A stretch of DNA of 64,000 nucleotides, taken from positions 549,118 to 613,117 of the forward strand of contig PKTR01000001.1 of NCBI GenBank assembly GCA_002869065.1, read 5' to 3'. This document shows, piece after piece, positions 33,155 through 41,833 of this stretch. This DNA is from Hyphomicrobiales bacterium. GTDB lineage: Bacteria > Pseudomonadota > Alphaproteobacteria > Rhizobiales > Rhodobiaceae. The notes beneath the pieces are model-generated. The model ran no database searches. It was not told where the DNA came from and saw only the letters and a program-made list of their open reading frames with translations. Position 1 is the first letter of the stretch. Each line of letters opens with the position of its first letter. The translations under genes were made by a program, and so were the position numbers.

Positions 33155-34333
33155 TCAGGTATTTCGCAGCCGCTCGAAACCCGCATCGAGGTCGGCCATC
33201 AGGTCGTCCTTGTCCTCGAGCCCGACATGGAACCGGATGAGGGGACCCTCGGCCTTCCATTCGGTTGCGGTACGAATTCCTTCGAGCTGCGGAACGATGA
33301 CGAGGCTCTCGAACCCGCCCCACGAGGCGCCGATGCCAAACAGCTCCATGCCGTCGACCATCGCTTCGACGGCCTCTTGCGAATACGGGTTCAGCACCAC
33401 GCCCATCAGCCCGCAGGCGCCGGTGAAATCGCGCTTCCAGATCGCGTGGCCGGGATCGCTTTCGAGCGGCGGATAGAGCACACGCGCAACTTCGGGCCGC
33501 CCCTCGAGCCATTTCGCGATCGCAAGCGCGCTGACCTCATGCTGGCGGAGCCGTACGCTCATCGTCCGCAGGCCGCGCAAGGCCAGATAGACGTCATCGG
33601 GGCCGACATGAAGCCCGAGCGCAAGGTGAGTCGCCTTCAGTGCGGGCAGAGCTGCCTCGCTCGCGGCGACGGTGCCGATCATGACGTCGGAATGCCCGAC
33701 GATATATTTCGTCGCTGCCTGGATCGACAGGTCGACGCCGTGGCCGATTGCATCGAAATAGAGCGGTGTCGCCCAGGTGTTGTCCAGGAGGACGAGGGCG
33801 CCGCGGGCATGGGCGACCTCGGCAATCGCCGGGATGTCCTGCATCTCGAACGTCAGCGAACCGGGCGCCTCGGTGAACACCGCGCGTGTATTGTCGCGGA
33901 AGAGATCGGCAATGCCGGCGCCGATGGTCGGATCGTAATAGGTCGTCTCGACGCCGAAACGCGCCAGTACGGTGTTGCAGAGACGACGGCTCGGGCCATA
34001 TATCGAATCGGCAACGAGCAGATGATCCCCCGCCGACAGGCACGATTGCAGCGCAACCCCGATAGCCGCCAGACCGCTCGGCGCGAGCACCGTGCCGGCC
34101 GCGCCCTCAAGCGCCGTGATGGCTTCTTCCAGCGCCTCGCTGGTCGGCGTTCCCATACGTCCGTAGGCATAGCGGGACTTGTGACCGTGCATGTCCGCGA
34201 TACTTGGATGAAGAACGGTGGAGGCATGGATCACCGGCGGGTTGACGAAGCCGTTGTTGTCCTGCGGGTGGCGACCGGCATGGGTGATGACGGTATCCGG
34301 CTTGTGGGGTGTTCCGCTCTTGTGCGTGCTCAT
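33155..34333 (-). CDS. metC: Cystathionine beta-lyase (Cys/Met metabolism PLP enzyme)
   Basis: PLP enzyme (392 aa) that cleaves cystathionine to homocysteine, pyruvate and ammonia. The PLP lysine is in AATKYIVGHSDVMIG, and the cofactor-binding segments YAYGRMGTPT, LAPSGLAAIG and LLDNTWATP are present. The family also contains other C-S lyases and gamma-synthases; length and the TKYIVGHSD motif favour MetC. It is divergent from the aap operon. Confidence 0.88.
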   Translation of the reverse strand: MSTHKSGTPHKPDTVITHAGRHPQDNNGFVNPPVIHASTVLHPSIADMHGHKSRYAYGRMGTPTSEALEEAITALEGAAGTVLAPSGLAAIGVALQSCLSAGDHLLVADSIYGPSRRLCNTVLARFGVETTYYDPTIGAGIADLFRDNTRAVFTEAPGSLTFEMQDIPAIAEVAHARGALVLLDNTWATPLYFDAIGHGVDLSIQAATKYIVGHSDVMIGTVAASEAALPALKATHLALGLHVGPDDVYLALRGLRTMSVRLRQHEVSALAIAKWLEGRPEVARVLYPPLESDPGHAIWKRDFTGACGLMGVVLNPYSQEAVEAMVDGMELFGIGASWGGFESLVIVPQLEGIRTATEWKAEGPLIRFHVGLEDKDDLMADLDAGFERLRNT

Positions 34334-34406
34334 TTTGTGATCTCTTCAAATCCGGTGATCGCAGCAAACACCGCTTGAAGCGCTTTTTTTCGTGACATTC
34401 AACCCC

Positions 34407-34435
34407 TTGACCCAGCCGGTTAAATGGCATGTGAT
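34407..34435 (+). promoter_or_regulatory. Candidate sigma70 promoter for aapJ
   Basis: TTGACC and TGTGAT are separated by 17 nt. The predicted transcript would carry about a 140-nt leader before the aapJ start codon. Confidence 0.35.
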
Positions 34436-34581
34436 GCTTGCCCGGGAGTTGGGTTTGCATCCGTTCATCGCGGTTTCGTTCGACAGGGAGGAGATGTCGG
34501 CGGGCCTGCGGCGGCGGAATATGGCGCCAACTTCAGAAAAAACACGATACTCACAGGGTAACAGAAAAGGCAGCATCTCTC

Positions 34582-35598
34582 ATGAAAACCAAACTTATGC
34601 CCGTTCTCATCGGCGCAACGTTTGCCGCGTTTGCGACGACGGCTTCGGCTGCGACGCTCGACGACGTAAAGGCCAAGGGCTTCATCCAGTGCGGTGTGAG
34701 CCAGGGTCTCCCGGGCTTCTCGAACCCCGACGACAAGGGCAACTGGACCGGCCTCGACGTCGACTTCTGCCGCGCGATGGCTGCTGCTGTTTTCGGCGAT
34801 GCGACCAAGGTGAAGTTCACCCCGCTGTCGGCCAAGGAACGCTTCACGGCTCTGCAGTCGGGTGAAATCGACGTCCTGCCGCGCAACACGACCTGGACCA
34901 TGAGCCGCGACACCGCTCTCGGCCTGAACTTCGCCGGCGTCAACTACTACGACGGTCAGGGCTTCATGGTTCGCAAGTCGCTTGGCGTTGCCTCGGCTCT
35001 CGAGCTTTCCGGCGCCAGCGTGTGCACGAACACCGGCACCACCACCGAGCTGAACGTCGCTGACTACTTCCGCGCCAACAACATGCCGTACGAAATCGTC
35101 GCCTTCGAAAAGGCCGACGAAGTTGTGCAGGCCTATGACGCCGGTCGTTGCGACGTCTACACCACGGACGCCTCGGGCCTCTATGCGCAGCGCCTGAAGC
35201 TGACCAGCCCGGACGAGCACACCGTTCTGCCGGAAATCATCTCCAAGGAGCCGCTCGGCCCGGTCGTCCGTCAGGGCGATGACCAGTGGTTCAACATTGC
35301 CAAGTGGACCCTCTTCGCGCAGGTCAATGCCGAAGAAATGGGCGTCACCATGGCCAACGTCGACGAGATGAAGGGTTCCGACAACCCGAGCATCAAGCGC
35401 ATGCTGGGCACCGAAGGTGCGTTCGGCGAGCCGCTCGGCATCGGCAACGACTGGGCCTACCAGATCGTCAAGCAGGTCGGTAACTACGGCGAGATGTTCG
35501 ACCGCAACGTCGGTCCGGAAACCCCGCTCGGCATCGCTCGCGGCGTCAATGCGCTGTGGTCGAAGGGCGGCCTGCAGTACGCCCCGCCGATCCGCTAA
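34582..35598 (+). CDS. aapJ: General L-amino acid ABC transporter, periplasmic binding protein AapJ
   Basis: Periplasmic solute-binding protein (338 aa) of the broad-specificity amino-acid importer. A signal peptide ends near TTASA (about residue 23). The mature SBP_bac_3 fold starts ATLDDVKAKGFIQCGVSQG, with ligand-binding segments PLSAKERFTALQSGEIDVL and TGTTTELNVADYFR. The C-terminal APPIR is typical of AapJ. The ATG at 34582 follows AAAAGG by 11 nt. A stable hairpin lies between this gene and aapQ. Confidence 0.94.
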   Translation: MKTKLMPVLIGATFAAFATTASAATLDDVKAKGFIQCGVSQGLPGFSNPDDKGNWTGLDVDFCRAMAAAVFGDATKVKFTPLSAKERFTALQSGEIDVLPRNTTWTMSRDTALGLNFAGVNYYDGQGFMVRKSLGVASALELSGASVCTNTGTTTELNVADYFRANNMPYEIVAFEKADEVVQAYDAGRCDVYTTDASGLYAQRLKLTSPDEHTVLPEIISKEPLGPVVRQGDDQWFNIAKWTLFAQVNAEEMGVTMANVDEMKGSDNPSIKRMLGTEGAFGEPLGIGNDWAYQIVKQVGNYGEMFDRNVGPETPLGIARGVNALWSKGGLQYAPPIR

Positions 35599-35617
35599 TC
35601 CGCGGCGATCCAACGGA

Positions 35618-35650
35618 CTTCTCCGGGCGGGGAAACCTGCCCGGAAGAAG
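35618..35650 (+). other. Intercistronic hairpin between aapJ and aapQ
   Basis: CCGGGCGGG and CCTGCCCGG-type arms close on a GAAA tetraloop, and the stem extends outward by five more pairs with one bulge. There is no T-run after it. In many binding-protein-dependent operons such a hairpin protects the binding-protein mRNA, giving more AapJ than membrane subunits. Confidence 0.6.
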
Positions 35651-35790
35651 CCTCCGAGTGGGCGGCGGATAAATTCAGAACCGGACACGCTGTCATTTAG
35701 AAATAGCGCGCCGGACCAATCACTTGATCCGCCTCCTGCATAATCCACGACCCCGTCCAGGTGGGGCGGGTGTGGGCCGTGTGAGGGGAT

Positions 35791-36984
35791 ATGGCTGTGG
35801 CAGACAAACGGGGACAGGAAGATGTCCCGAAAGTCGCGTGGATCAACGATCCGAAGATCCGCGGCTTGCTCTATCAGGCGCTTCTCGTAATCGGGATCGT
35901 CTTCATCGGTTACAACATCGTAACCAACGCGATCATCAACCTCGAACGCCAGAACATCGCATCGGGGTTTGGATTTCTCGACAATACGGCCGGCTTCGCC
36001 GTTACGCAGTCGCTGATCGACTATTCCGAGGAATCGAGTTACGGCCAGGCATTTCTCGTCGGCTTCCTCAACACGCTGCTGATTGCCATCATCGGCATCT
36101 TCTTCGCCACCGTGTTGGGCTTCGTCATCGGCATCGCACGGCTGTCCTCGAACTGGGTGATCTCCCGTATCGCCTATGTCTACATCGAGGTCGTCCGCAA
36201 CGTTCCTCTGCTTCTTCAGATCTTCTTCTGGTACTTCGCGGTTCTGCGTGCGGTGCCCAATCCGCGCAACAGCGTCGAGATTCCAGGAAGCATCTTCCTT
36301 AACAATCGCGGTCTGTTCATGCCGAGACCCGTCATGGGTGACGGCGCCGGCGTCGTCGGGATCGCGGTCCTTGTTGCGATAGCCATAATCATCGTGATGG
36401 CGCGCTGGGCTCGTAAACGTCAGATGGCGACCGGCCAGCAGTTCCATACCTTCTATGTCTCGCTCGGCATTCTGTTCGGCCTGCCGCTGATCGCCTTCTT
36501 CGCGATGGGCATGCCGATTACGCTCGATTTCCCGGCGCTCAAGGGCTTCAATTTCGCCGGCGGCATGAAGGTCATCCCCGAATTCGTCGGCTTGCTGCTC
36601 GCGCTTTCGATCTATACCGCGTCCTATATCGCGGAAATCGTCCGTGCCGGCATTCTCGCCGTCAGCCACGGTCAGACCGAGGCGTCCTATTCGCTGGGCC
36701 TGCGGCCGAGCCCGACGCTGCGTCTGGTGATCATTCCGCAGGCCATGCGCGTGATCATTCCGCCGCTGACCAACCAGTATCTCAACCTGACCAAGAACTC
36801 GTCGCTCGCGGTCGCGATCGCCTATCCCGATCTCGTCTCCGTGTTCGCCGGTACGGTTCTCAACCAGACCGGTCAGGCCGTCGAGGTGCTTTCCATCACG
36901 ATGCTGGTCTACCTGGCGCTCAGCCTGCTGACCTCGTTGTTCATGAACTGGTTCAATGCCCGTATGGCATTGGTCGAACGGTAA
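35791..36984 (+). CDS. aapQ: General L-amino acid ABC transporter, permease AapQ
   Basis: First membrane subunit (397 aa) of the HAAT importer. It has helices at about 28-46, 85-110 and onward, a large inserted loop (about 155-235) typical of AapQ, and the EAA-type coupling loop GQTEASYSLGLRPSPTLRLV that contacts the ATPase. GAGGGG precedes the ATG. The stop lies 12 nt before aapM. Confidence 0.94.
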   Translation: MAVADKRGQEDVPKVAWINDPKIRGLLYQALLVIGIVFIGYNIVTNAIINLERQNIASGFGFLDNTAGFAVTQSLIDYSEESSYGQAFLVGFLNTLLIAIIGIFFATVLGFVIGIARLSSNWVISRIAYVYIEVVRNVPLLLQIFFWYFAVLRAVPNPRNSVEIPGSIFLNNRGLFMPRPVMGDGAGVVGIAVLVAIAIIIVMARWARKRQMATGQQFHTFYVSLGILFGLPLIAFFAMGMPITLDFPALKGFNFAGGMKVIPEFVGLLLALSIYTASYIAEIVRAGILAVSHGQTEASYSLGLRPSPTLRLVIIPQAMRVIIPPLTNQYLNLTKNSSLAVAIAYPDLVSVFAGTVLNQTGQAVEVLSITMLVYLALSLLTSLFMNWFNARMALVER

Positions 36985-36996
36985 GGGGGCGGAGTC

Positions 36997-38334
36997 ATGT
37001 CGAATACCGATCTCAGCTACGTCCGAACCGAGTTCAGCGACAGCCTGCCGCCGCCGTCGACGCAAGTCGGCGTCATCGGCTGGATGCGCGCCAACCTGTT
37101 CTCAAGCGTGTTCAATACGGTCCTCACGCTGTTCGGCATTTATCTGATCTATCTGCTGGTGCCGCCGCTAATCCAATTCGCGCTTGTTGACGCGACATGG
37201 GAAGGCGACGGGCGCGAGTCCTGCCTTGCCAATCATGGCGCCTGCTGGGCCTATGTGGATGCGTATTTCTCGCAGTTCATCTACGGCCGCTATCCGGATC
37301 CGGAACGCTGGCGGGTGGACATCGTGTTCGCCTCGGGCATCCTGCTTCTGGTCCCGATGCTGATCCCGAAAGTCCCGTTCAAGCGGGAAAACGCGATCCT
37401 GCTCCTCGGCGTCTATCCGGTGCTGGCCTTTGTCCTGCTGACCGGAGGCAATCTGGACCTCGATGGCTTCCTGCTTCCCGACGCCGTGATGGCGCCGTCG
37501 ACGCTGAAGTTCTGGGTCGATTTCCTGATCATTGCGGCCGCGGCCGTCGGTCTGACCAAGGTCATCACCAGAATGGCGGAGTCCGAGAGCAACGCTCCGG
37601 CAATCGCCATTGCGGTGATTTTCGCACTGATCGCCGTCGTCATGGTGGTCATCGATATCGACTTCGGCATGCGGACGGTTGAAACCGACAAGTGGGGCGG
37701 CCTGCTGGTTACGCTCGTCGTTGCCATTACCGGCATCACGGCGTCGTTGCCGCTCGGCATCCTGCTGGCACTCGGGCGGCGTTCCAAGCTGCCGGCCGTT
37801 CGTCTGTCCTCGGTGATCTTCATCGAGTTCTGGCGCGGCGTGCCGTTGATCACCGTGCTGTTCATGTCGAGCGTGATGCTGCCGCTGTTCCTGCCGGAGG
37901 GCGTGACCTTCGACAAGCTGTTGCGTGCACTGATCGGTGTCGCGCTGTTCTCGGCCGCCTATATGGCCGAGGTGGTGCGCGGCGGTCTGCAGGCGATCCC
38001 GAAAGGCCAGCATGAAGGCGCCCAGGCGCTTGGTCTGACCTACTGGCAGATGATGGGTCTCATCGTCCTGCCTCAGGCTCTCAAGCTGGTCATCCCGGGC
38101 ATCGTCAACAGCTTCATCGCGCTGTTCAAGGACACCACGCTGGTCCTGATCATCGGCCTGTTCGATCTGCTCGGTCAGGTGCAGTCGTCGTTCACCGACC
38201 CGAAATGGTCCACGCCGTTCACCAGCCACACCGGCTACCTGTTTGCGGCGCTGATCTTCTGGGTCTTCTGCTTCAGCATGTCGCGCTATTCCATCTTCAT
38301 GGAGAAGCGCCTGCACACCGGCCACAAACGCTGA
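36997..38334 (+). CDS. aapM: General L-amino acid ABC transporter, permease AapM
   Basis: Second membrane subunit (445 aa). The N-terminal half carries an extra periplasmic loop (about 60-105, with two cysteines CLANHGAC) and additional helices. The conserved permease core starts near residue 235. The coupling loop KGQHEGAQALGLTYWQMM follows. GGGGGCGGAG just upstream is a strong ribosome site. Pairs with AapQ. Confidence 0.94.
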   Translation: MSNTDLSYVRTEFSDSLPPPSTQVGVIGWMRANLFSSVFNTVLTLFGIYLIYLLVPPLIQFALVDATWEGDGRESCLANHGACWAYVDAYFSQFIYGRYPDPERWRVDIVFASGILLLVPMLIPKVPFKRENAILLLGVYPVLAFVLLTGGNLDLDGFLLPDAVMAPSTLKFWVDFLIIAAAAVGLTKVITRMAESESNAPAIAIAVIFALIAVVMVVIDIDFGMRTVETDKWGGLLVTLVVAITGITASLPLGILLALGRRSKLPAVRLSSVIFIEFWRGVPLITVLFMSSVMLPLFLPEGVTFDKLLRALIGVALFSAAYMAEVVRGGLQAIPKGQHEGAQALGLTYWQMMGLIVLPQALKLVIPGIVNSFIALFKDTTLVLIIGLFDLLGQVQSSFTDPKWSTPFTSHTGYLFAALIFWVFCFSMSRYSIFMEKRLHTGHKR

Positions 38335-38341
38335 TTAACGA

Positions 38342-38366
38342 CGGGCGCCGCTTCGAGCGGCGCCCG
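38342..38366 (+). other. Intercistronic hairpin between aapM and aapP
   Basis: An 11-bp GC-rich perfect stem (arms CGGGCGCCGCT and AGCGGCGCCCG) closes on TCG. It is followed by CTTCGCAAAAAG with no T-run. It sits 31 nt before the aapP start, so it may tune mRNA decay or aapP translation rather than end transcription. Confidence 0.6.
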
Positions 38367-38397
38367 CTTCGCAAAAAGTTCAAGGGGAACCGAAACC

Positions 38398-39192
38398 ATG
38401 ACCGAACAAAGCGCGGAAGCGACCGGCGGCACCCGATCGAAATTGGAAATTTCCGAAACCGAAGTCGCCATCGAGATGGTCGACGTCCACAAGTGGTACG
38501 GCGATTTCCACGTGTTGCGTGATATCAATCTGAAGGTGATGCGCGGCGAGCGTATCGTCATCTGCGGCCCGTCGGGCTCTGGCAAGTCGACCATGATCCG
38601 CTGCATCAACCGTCTGGAAGAGCACCAGCGCGGCCAGATCATCGTCGACGGCATCGAGCTGACCGACGACCTCAAGCGGATCGATGAGATCCGCCGTGAA
38701 GTCGGGATGGTGTTCCAGCACTTCAACCTGTTCCCGCATCTGACCATTCTGGAGAACTGCACGCTGGCGCCGATCTGGGTTCGCAAGATGCCCAAGAAGG
38801 AAGCCGAAGACATCGCGATGCACTATCTGGAGCGCGTGAAGATCCCGGAGCAGGCGCTGAAATATCCTGGCCAGCTTTCCGGTGGCCAGCAGCAACGCGT
38901 GGCGATCGCCCGCAGCCTGTGCATGAACCCGCGCATCATGCTGTTCGACGAACCGACTTCGGCGCTCGATCCGGAAATGATCAAGGAAGTGCTGGACGTC
39001 ATGGTCGGTCTTGCCGAAGAAGGCATGACCATGCTGTGCGTCACGCACGAAATGGGCTTTGCCCGCCAGGTCGCCAACCGCGTCATCTTCATGGATGCCG
39101 GCCAGATCGTCGAACAGAACGAACCTGAAGCGTTCTTCAACGATCCCAAGCACGACCGCACCAAGCTGTTCCTGAGCCAGATTCTGCACTAG
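38398..39192 (+). CDS. aapP: General L-amino acid ABC transporter, ATPase AapP
   Basis: ABC ATPase (264 aa) that drives the AapQM channel. Walker A is GPSGSGKST, the Q-loop is [11 protein letters not shown], the signature is [15 protein letters not shown], Walker B is [14 protein letters not shown], and the switch histidine is in [10 protein letters not shown] ribosome site AAGGGGA precedes the ATG. It is the last gene of the aap operon. Confidence 0.96.
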   Translation: MTEQSAEATGGTRSKLEISETEVAIEMVDVHKWYGDFHVLRDINLKVMRGERIVICGPSGSGKSTMIRCINRLEEHQRGQIIVDGIELTDDLKRIDEIRREVGMVFQHFNLFPHLTILENCTLAPIWVRKMPKKEAEDIAMHYLERVKIPEQALKYPGQLSGGQQQRVAIARSLCMNPRIMLFDEPTSALDPEMIKEVLDVMVGLAEEGMTMLCVTHEMGFARQVANRVIFMDAGQIVEQNEPEAFFNDPKHDRTKLFLSQILH

Positions 39193-39346
39193 CCGGAACA
39201 GGGGCGACTCGGACACACTGTCAGGCGGAGCGGCGCCATGCGTGCCGTTCCGGTAATTGCTGGGGGGCAATTGCAATAGGCCGGGCGAAGCGGCCCCGAA
39301 GGGGTCGGGGCACATTCCGTCGGGTCGAGGGACGGAAGGGCATACG

Positions 39347-39826
39347 GTGTCGAAAAGCTTCCGACTGAGCGGCTATGTCAGCCACGTAGGTCGCAAACTC
39401 GCCTTGGGCGTATCCGATGGCGACGTTTTCAATGCAGCGGTTCAACTTGACGAAACCATCGATGACGGCGCGGCCGTCACCCCGCTGATCGGCACCTATC
39501 CCGGTGCTCTTGAGTCGATCAATGTCGAGATCGGCAAGCTGCGCCTCAAGCTGCAGGCGACCCATCTCAGCAAGATCAGCAAACGCATCGACGAGCCTTA
39601 CGCCTATATCCTGGAAGCCCAGCTCATCCATGCCGATGACGATGGCGCGCATATGCGCGGTACGCTAGAAATCATCCTGATGCAGCGCACCGACGCGGCG
39701 CCGCTGGACGACGACGACTCCCTCGCACCTCCGATGATTGCCCACTACAAGGACAAGCACTGGCGCATCTGGCTCGCCGTCGAAGGCGGCGCAACCGACA
39801 AGATCGAAGGTCCGCTGAACCTGTAA
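39347..39826 (+). CDS. Uncharacterised 159-aa protein
   Basis: No family recognised. The protein is acidic toward the C-terminus (DDDDS stretch near residue 127), has no signal peptide or membrane helix, and has alternating hydrophobic/charged strands that suggest a beta-rich soluble fold. The start is a GTG with GGAAGGG 6 nt upstream, which decides it over upstream in-frame codons. It is downstream of aapP by 154 nt and convergent with sseA. Coding potential is supported by codon-position bias, a good ribosome site and the absence of a competing frame. Confidence 0.7.
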   Translation: MSKSFRLSGYVSHVGRKLALGVSDGDVFNAAVQLDETIDDGAAVTPLIGTYPGALESINVEIGKLRLKLQATHLSKISKRIDEPYAYILEAQLIHADDDGAHMRGTLEIILMQRTDAAPLDDDDSLAPPMIAHYKDKHWRIWLAVEGGATDKIEGPLNL

Positions 39827-39900
39827 CGCGCTTTCCCGAGGCGAAGGTGTTCGTCAGCGAAAAGTCGGCAGGCGGTTCGGATGCGAAAAGGCACGCAACA

Positions 39901-39938
39901 GGCCGACTCGCGGAGTCGCGTGGCCACATCTGTTTTTT
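39901..39938 (+). terminator. Weak terminator-like hairpin
   Basis: CGACT-CGCGG-AGTCG, extended by GGC/GCC past a small bulge, is followed about 14 nt later by a run of six T. The distance to the T-run makes it a weak intrinsic terminator at best. Confidence 0.35.
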
Positions 39939-40066
39939 AGAAACCGGGCAGGGCGCATAAACAATGCATGCGGGATGCATGTGTCGGCGCGCAGTGGTCG
40001 CTAACGCTGGCTCCGGCGTCTGCCCGCATTCGGCTGAAAACTAAGGGGAATCGGGAGGGGGGCTGC

Positions 40067-40909
40067 CTATTCGCCGGTTTCGATCGGCTTGCCGGCGACC
40101 ACCCACTCCGTCCATGAGCCGTCGTACAGCGAATGGTCGTGGTGTCCGATCACTTCGAGCGCGAAGTTAAGCAGCGACGCGGTCACGCCCGATCCGCACG
40201 ACGTGATGATCGGCTTGGACAAGTCGATGCCGGCCTCGGCAATGGCTGCACGGATACCGTCATTGTCCTTGAGCTGGCCGTCGATGGTCAGAAGATCGGC
40301 GCCGGGCAGGTTGATCGCGCCCTTCATGTGGCCGGACGCAACGCCCTCGCGCGGTTCGGGATCCTTACCGATGAACCGGCCGTGGGCCCGGGTGTCGACG
40401 ACTTGCGCCGAGCCGGTCGCGAGCGCCTTTTCCACATCGTCCATGTCGCGCACGCCGCCATGATCGAAACGCGCCGTGAAGTGCCGTTCCTGGCGTTTGA
40501 CGAGACCGAAATCGAGCGGGCGTTGCTCGTCGTCCCATTTCGGCAGGCCGCCTTCGAGAATGACCACATCGGTGACGCCCATCAGCCGGAACGTCCACCA
40601 CACGCGCGGTGCGGAGATGTAGCCTTCGCCGTCATAGATGACGATTTTCTGACCGTCGCCGATGCCGAGCTTGCGCATCTTGGAAGCGAAAACGGTGGTG
40701 TTCGGCAGCATGTGCGGCAGCGTCGACGCGGTGTCGGCGATATCGTCGATGTCGAAATAGACCGCACCCGGCAGATGCTCTTCGAGGTATTCCTCGTAGC
40801 CGTTGCGCTTGGTGATTTCGAGATACCAGGACCCGTCGATCAGCACCACGTCGGGTGACTCGATGTGTTCAGCGAGCCAGTCGGTCGAGACGAGGTGCTT
40901 GCGCGTCAT
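40067..40909 (-). CDS. sseA: 3-mercaptopyruvate sulfurtransferase SseA
   Basis: Two-domain rhodanese (280 aa) that moves sulfur from 3-mercaptopyruvate to thiols or cyanide. The N-terminal inactive rhodanese domain covers about 1-135 and the catalytic domain about 150-275. The active loop C238-GSGVT is the mercaptopyruvate-type loop, not the CRKGVT of thiosulfate sulfurtransferase. AGGGAG precedes the ATG. It lies downstream of alaX and cysK on the same strand. Confidence 0.93.
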   Translation of the reverse strand: MTRKHLVSTDWLAEHIESPDVVLIDGSWYLEITKRNGYEEYLEEHLPGAVYFDIDDIADTASTLPHMLPNTTVFASKMRKLGIGDGQKIVIYDGEGYISAPRVWWTFRLMGVTDVVILEGGLPKWDDEQRPLDFGLVKRQERHFTARFDHGGVRDMDDVEKALATGSAQVVDTRAHGRFIGKDPEPREGVASGHMKGAINLPGADLLTIDGQLKDNDGIRAAIAEAGIDLSKPIITSCGSGVTASLLNFALEVIGHHDHSLYDGSWTEWVVAGKPIETGE

Positions 40910-41036
40910 GTGGTATCTCCCTGAAATTGATGGCCTTGAGGCCATTCTTTCGCGGCCGTGCAGGAGGCCGCCTGTTGAACCCAAATGATATGGACCGGAG
41001 GGCAGGTGGGGGCAAGGGCTCAGACGACGCAGCCGA

Positions 41037-41777
41037 TCAGGCGGTGTCGCCGGTCTCCTCGAGGCGGATGCGCACCCGGCGGTTCTGCTTGCCCTTCTTT
41101 TCGATCTTGGTGACGGAAATCCGGCCGATTTCCCCCGTGGCCGCCACATGCGTCCCGCCACAGGGCTGCAGATCGGCATCCTCGCCGACACGGATCAGAC
41201 GAACCCGGCCGCTACCCATTGGCGGTTTGACGCTCATGGTCTTCACCAGCTCCGGCTGTGCGGCCATTTCCTCGTCGCTGATCCACTCGAACGACACCGG
41301 CAGGTCTTCGGCAATCAGTTCGTTGACCTTTTCCGTAACTTCGTCCTTGTCGATGCCCGCTTCGGGAATGTCGAAATCGAGGCGCCCGTCGCCGTCGCTG
41401 ATCTGGCCGCCGGTTACGGGATAGGGCAGCACGGCCGACAACAGATGCAGCGCGGTGTGCACGCGCATATGTCGATAGCGGCGCGGCCAGTCCACATGGC
41501 AGACGACCTTCTCGCCCGCCTCCGGCATCGTCGAGCCTTCCGCCGGCACATGGACGATCTCTTCCTTGCTCTCACCATAGACCGTGGTCGCGATCGCAAT
41601 CGTCGACCCGTCGGCGCGTTCGAGCGAGCCGCTATCACCCAGCTGACCGCCGCCTGTCGGATAGAAGATCGTCCGGTCGAGCACGATGCCGCCGCGATCA
41701 TTGACCCCGACAACCGTTGCTTCGCACGTCGTCAGATAGGAATCTTCGCGGAAAAGCTGGGTCGTCACGCTGCTCAT
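41037..41777 (-). CDS. Alanyl-tRNA editing protein AlaX
   Basis: Stand-alone trans-editing factor (246 aa) that hydrolyses Ser- or Gly-mischarged tRNA-Ala. It resembles the editing domain of AlaRS. The zinc ligands are in HTALH (HxxxH) and CGGTH (CxxxH), both intact. The FYPTGGGQLGDSG loop is the N-terminal signature of the AlaX-M/L type. The start lies 56 nt after the cysK stop, and the ribosome site is weak. Confidence 0.92.
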   Translation of the reverse strand: MSSVTTQLFREDSYLTTCEATVVGVNDRGGIVLDRTIFYPTGGGQLGDSGSLERADGSTIAIATTVYGESKEEIVHVPAEGSTMPEAGEKVVCHVDWPRRYRHMRVHTALHLLSAVLPYPVTGGQISDGDGRLDFDIPEAGIDKDEVTEKVNELIAEDLPVSFEWISDEEMAAQPELVKTMSVKPPMGSGRVRLIRVGEDADLQPCGGTHVAATGEIGRISVTKIEKKGKQNRRVRIRLEETGDTA

Positions 41778-41833
41778 GGGAGGCCTCGAAAGCTGGACCG
41801 GGCGGGTCTTCCGCGGCGCGCGATGTGCCGCTG

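Noticed and set aside
39964-39982. Two ATGCATG copies downstream of the 159-aa gene
   Set aside because: Only two short copies, no longer repeat unit and no attachment-site partner or mobile gene nearby.
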